Of a stretch of 51,649 nt of DNA, positions 51,112-51,649 are shown piece after piece (positions within the stretch are counted from its first letter, which is position 1; each line of letters begins with the position of its first letter). The notes under the pieces are model-generated. The model saw only the letters and a program-made list of their open reading frames with translations. It was not told the origin of the DNA and did no database searches. This stretch comes from JAQUQI01 sp041650035 (lineage in GTDB: Bacteria > Omnitrophota > Gorgyraeia > JABMRG01), in NCBI GenBank assembly GCA_041650035.1, contig JBAZLY010000005.1, positions 1-51,649 on the forward strand, read 5' to 3'. The position numbers and the translations under genes are program-made.

Positions 51112-51649
51112 GTGAGGATAAGTGAAATAGCAAAACAGGCGAATGTATCGTCGATGGTTGTTTCAAGGGTGATGCAGGGGTCGCCGAATGTCAAGCCGCA
51201 GGACAGGAAAAGGGTTCAGGATGCTATCAAGGGCATGAAGCTTAATGCCTTCGTGAGCTCTGGCGTCAGGAAAAAGACAGGCAAGGTCTTTGGCTTGATA
51301 GTCCCAAGATTTGAGGATATATTCCATTCCTTTTATGCCACCGAGATTATAAAGGGTGTTGTCCTTGCCGCCAGCAGGCTAAAGGTTGACGTGATGATCC
51401 ATATAAGCGAGAGTAAGAATCACGAGGATTGGCTTACAAGTAACGCTCTAAGTCCGGATTATATAGACGGTATATTGTTTGCTGATATAAACAGCGATAA
51501 AAGCCAGCTTAGAAAGGTGCTTGCCAGGAAAACGCCTTGTATGGTATTGAATAATTCTTTCGAGAAAGAGGCTGTTAATTCCATTGCCATCGATAATGAG
51601 CATGCCGCGATAGTAGTTACGGATTATCTCCTTAAGTTAGGGCATAGGA
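51112..51649 (+). CDS. LacI-family transcriptional regulator (partial, runs off the window)
   Basis: A GTG start with GGAGG about eight bases upstream opens a frame that stays open to the window end (about 179 codons). The N-terminal helix-turn-helix ISEIAKQANVSSMVVSRVMQGSPNVKPQDRKRVQDAIKGM matches the LacI family, although the usual TVS turn is SMV here. A periplasmic-binding-like domain begins with TGKVFGLIVPRFEDIFHSFYATEIIKG and reaches TDYLLKLGHR. The effector and target genes cannot be inferred; carbohydrate control is typical for the family. Confidence 0.88.
   Translation, partial: MRISEIAKQANVSSMVVSRVMQGSPNVKPQDRKRVQDAIKGMKLNAFVSSGVRKKTGKVFGLIVPRFEDIFHSFYATEIIKGVVLAASRLKVDVMIHISESKNHEDWLTSNALSPDYIDGILFADINSDKSQLRKVLARKTPCMVLNNSFEKEAVNSIAIDNEHAAIVVTDYLLKLGHR

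Noticed and set aside
1..51649. CRISPR arrays, insertion sequences, phage genes, rRNA genes
   Set aside because: No regularly spaced repeats, transposase or integrase text, phage structural genes or rRNA-like sequence were seen on either strand.

Overview
The window is a dense bacterial chromosome segment of about 51.6 kb. Every gene I can support lies on the + strand, many with 4- to 14-base start/stop overlaps. Envelope features point to a diderm: a Sec signal peptide on a large TPR protein, ExbB/ExbD/TonB-type energy transduction, and type IV pilus or type II secretion ATPase and platform genes. The set of lysine synthesis through LL-diaminopimelate aminotransferase, NAD synthesis through aspartate dehydrogenase plus NadA, and the gap-pgk-tpiA-secG order fits an uncultured Omnitrophota-like or other PVC-related lineage. 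The taxon is inference from gene content; no marker phylogeny was run.

Layout. 1-2686: the last codons of gap, then pgk, tpiA and secG. 2779-7696: a five-gene peptide ABC transporter (binding protein, two permeases, two ATPases), closed by a terminator at 7700-7736. 7739-14822: a new promoter drives a GNAT N-acetylglutamate synthase, leuC, leuD, leuB, asd, truA, a sodium:neurotransmitter-symporter family transporter and a 35-residue membrane peptide that overlaps its stop. 14830-15825: promoter, rplM, rpsI and terminator. 15932-32886: a promoter with a palindrome next to it, then the complete arginine set argC-J-B-D-F-G-H, lysA-dapF-dapA-dapB-dapL, folK, panC, panD, nadA and nadX. Aspartate is the shared substrate of asd, argG, panD and nadX. 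33097-33661: an isolated, strongly expressed-looking transcription unit for an 87-residue lysine-rich duplicated protein and a 19-residue, mostly lysine microprotein. 33720-41230: uvrA, a TPR protein, exbB, exbD, a TonB-like protein and a membrane zinc-ribbon protein. 41231-42471: a decayed zone with tRNA-Ala(CGC) and a frameshifted gene remnant.

42472-47895: an AmmeMemoRadiSam cluster in an apparently membrane-anchored or exported form. It has a radical SAM enzyme with an N-terminal hydrophobic segment, a signal-peptide-bearing MEMO-AMMECR1 fusion and a CcdA/DsbD-like membrane protein. rsmE, tRNA-Arg(CCG) and mtaB follow. 48051-51017: promoter, pilB/gspE and pilC/gspF. The window ends inside a LacI-family regulator gene.

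The two strongest candidates for undescribed biology are the AmmeMemoRadiSam/CcdA-like unit, which reads like an extracytoplasmic redox-linked system of unknown function, and the lysine-rich two-gene unit, which looks like an uncharacterised nucleic-acid-binding or charge-neutralising system. No transposon, CRISPR array, phage gene or rRNA was seen.
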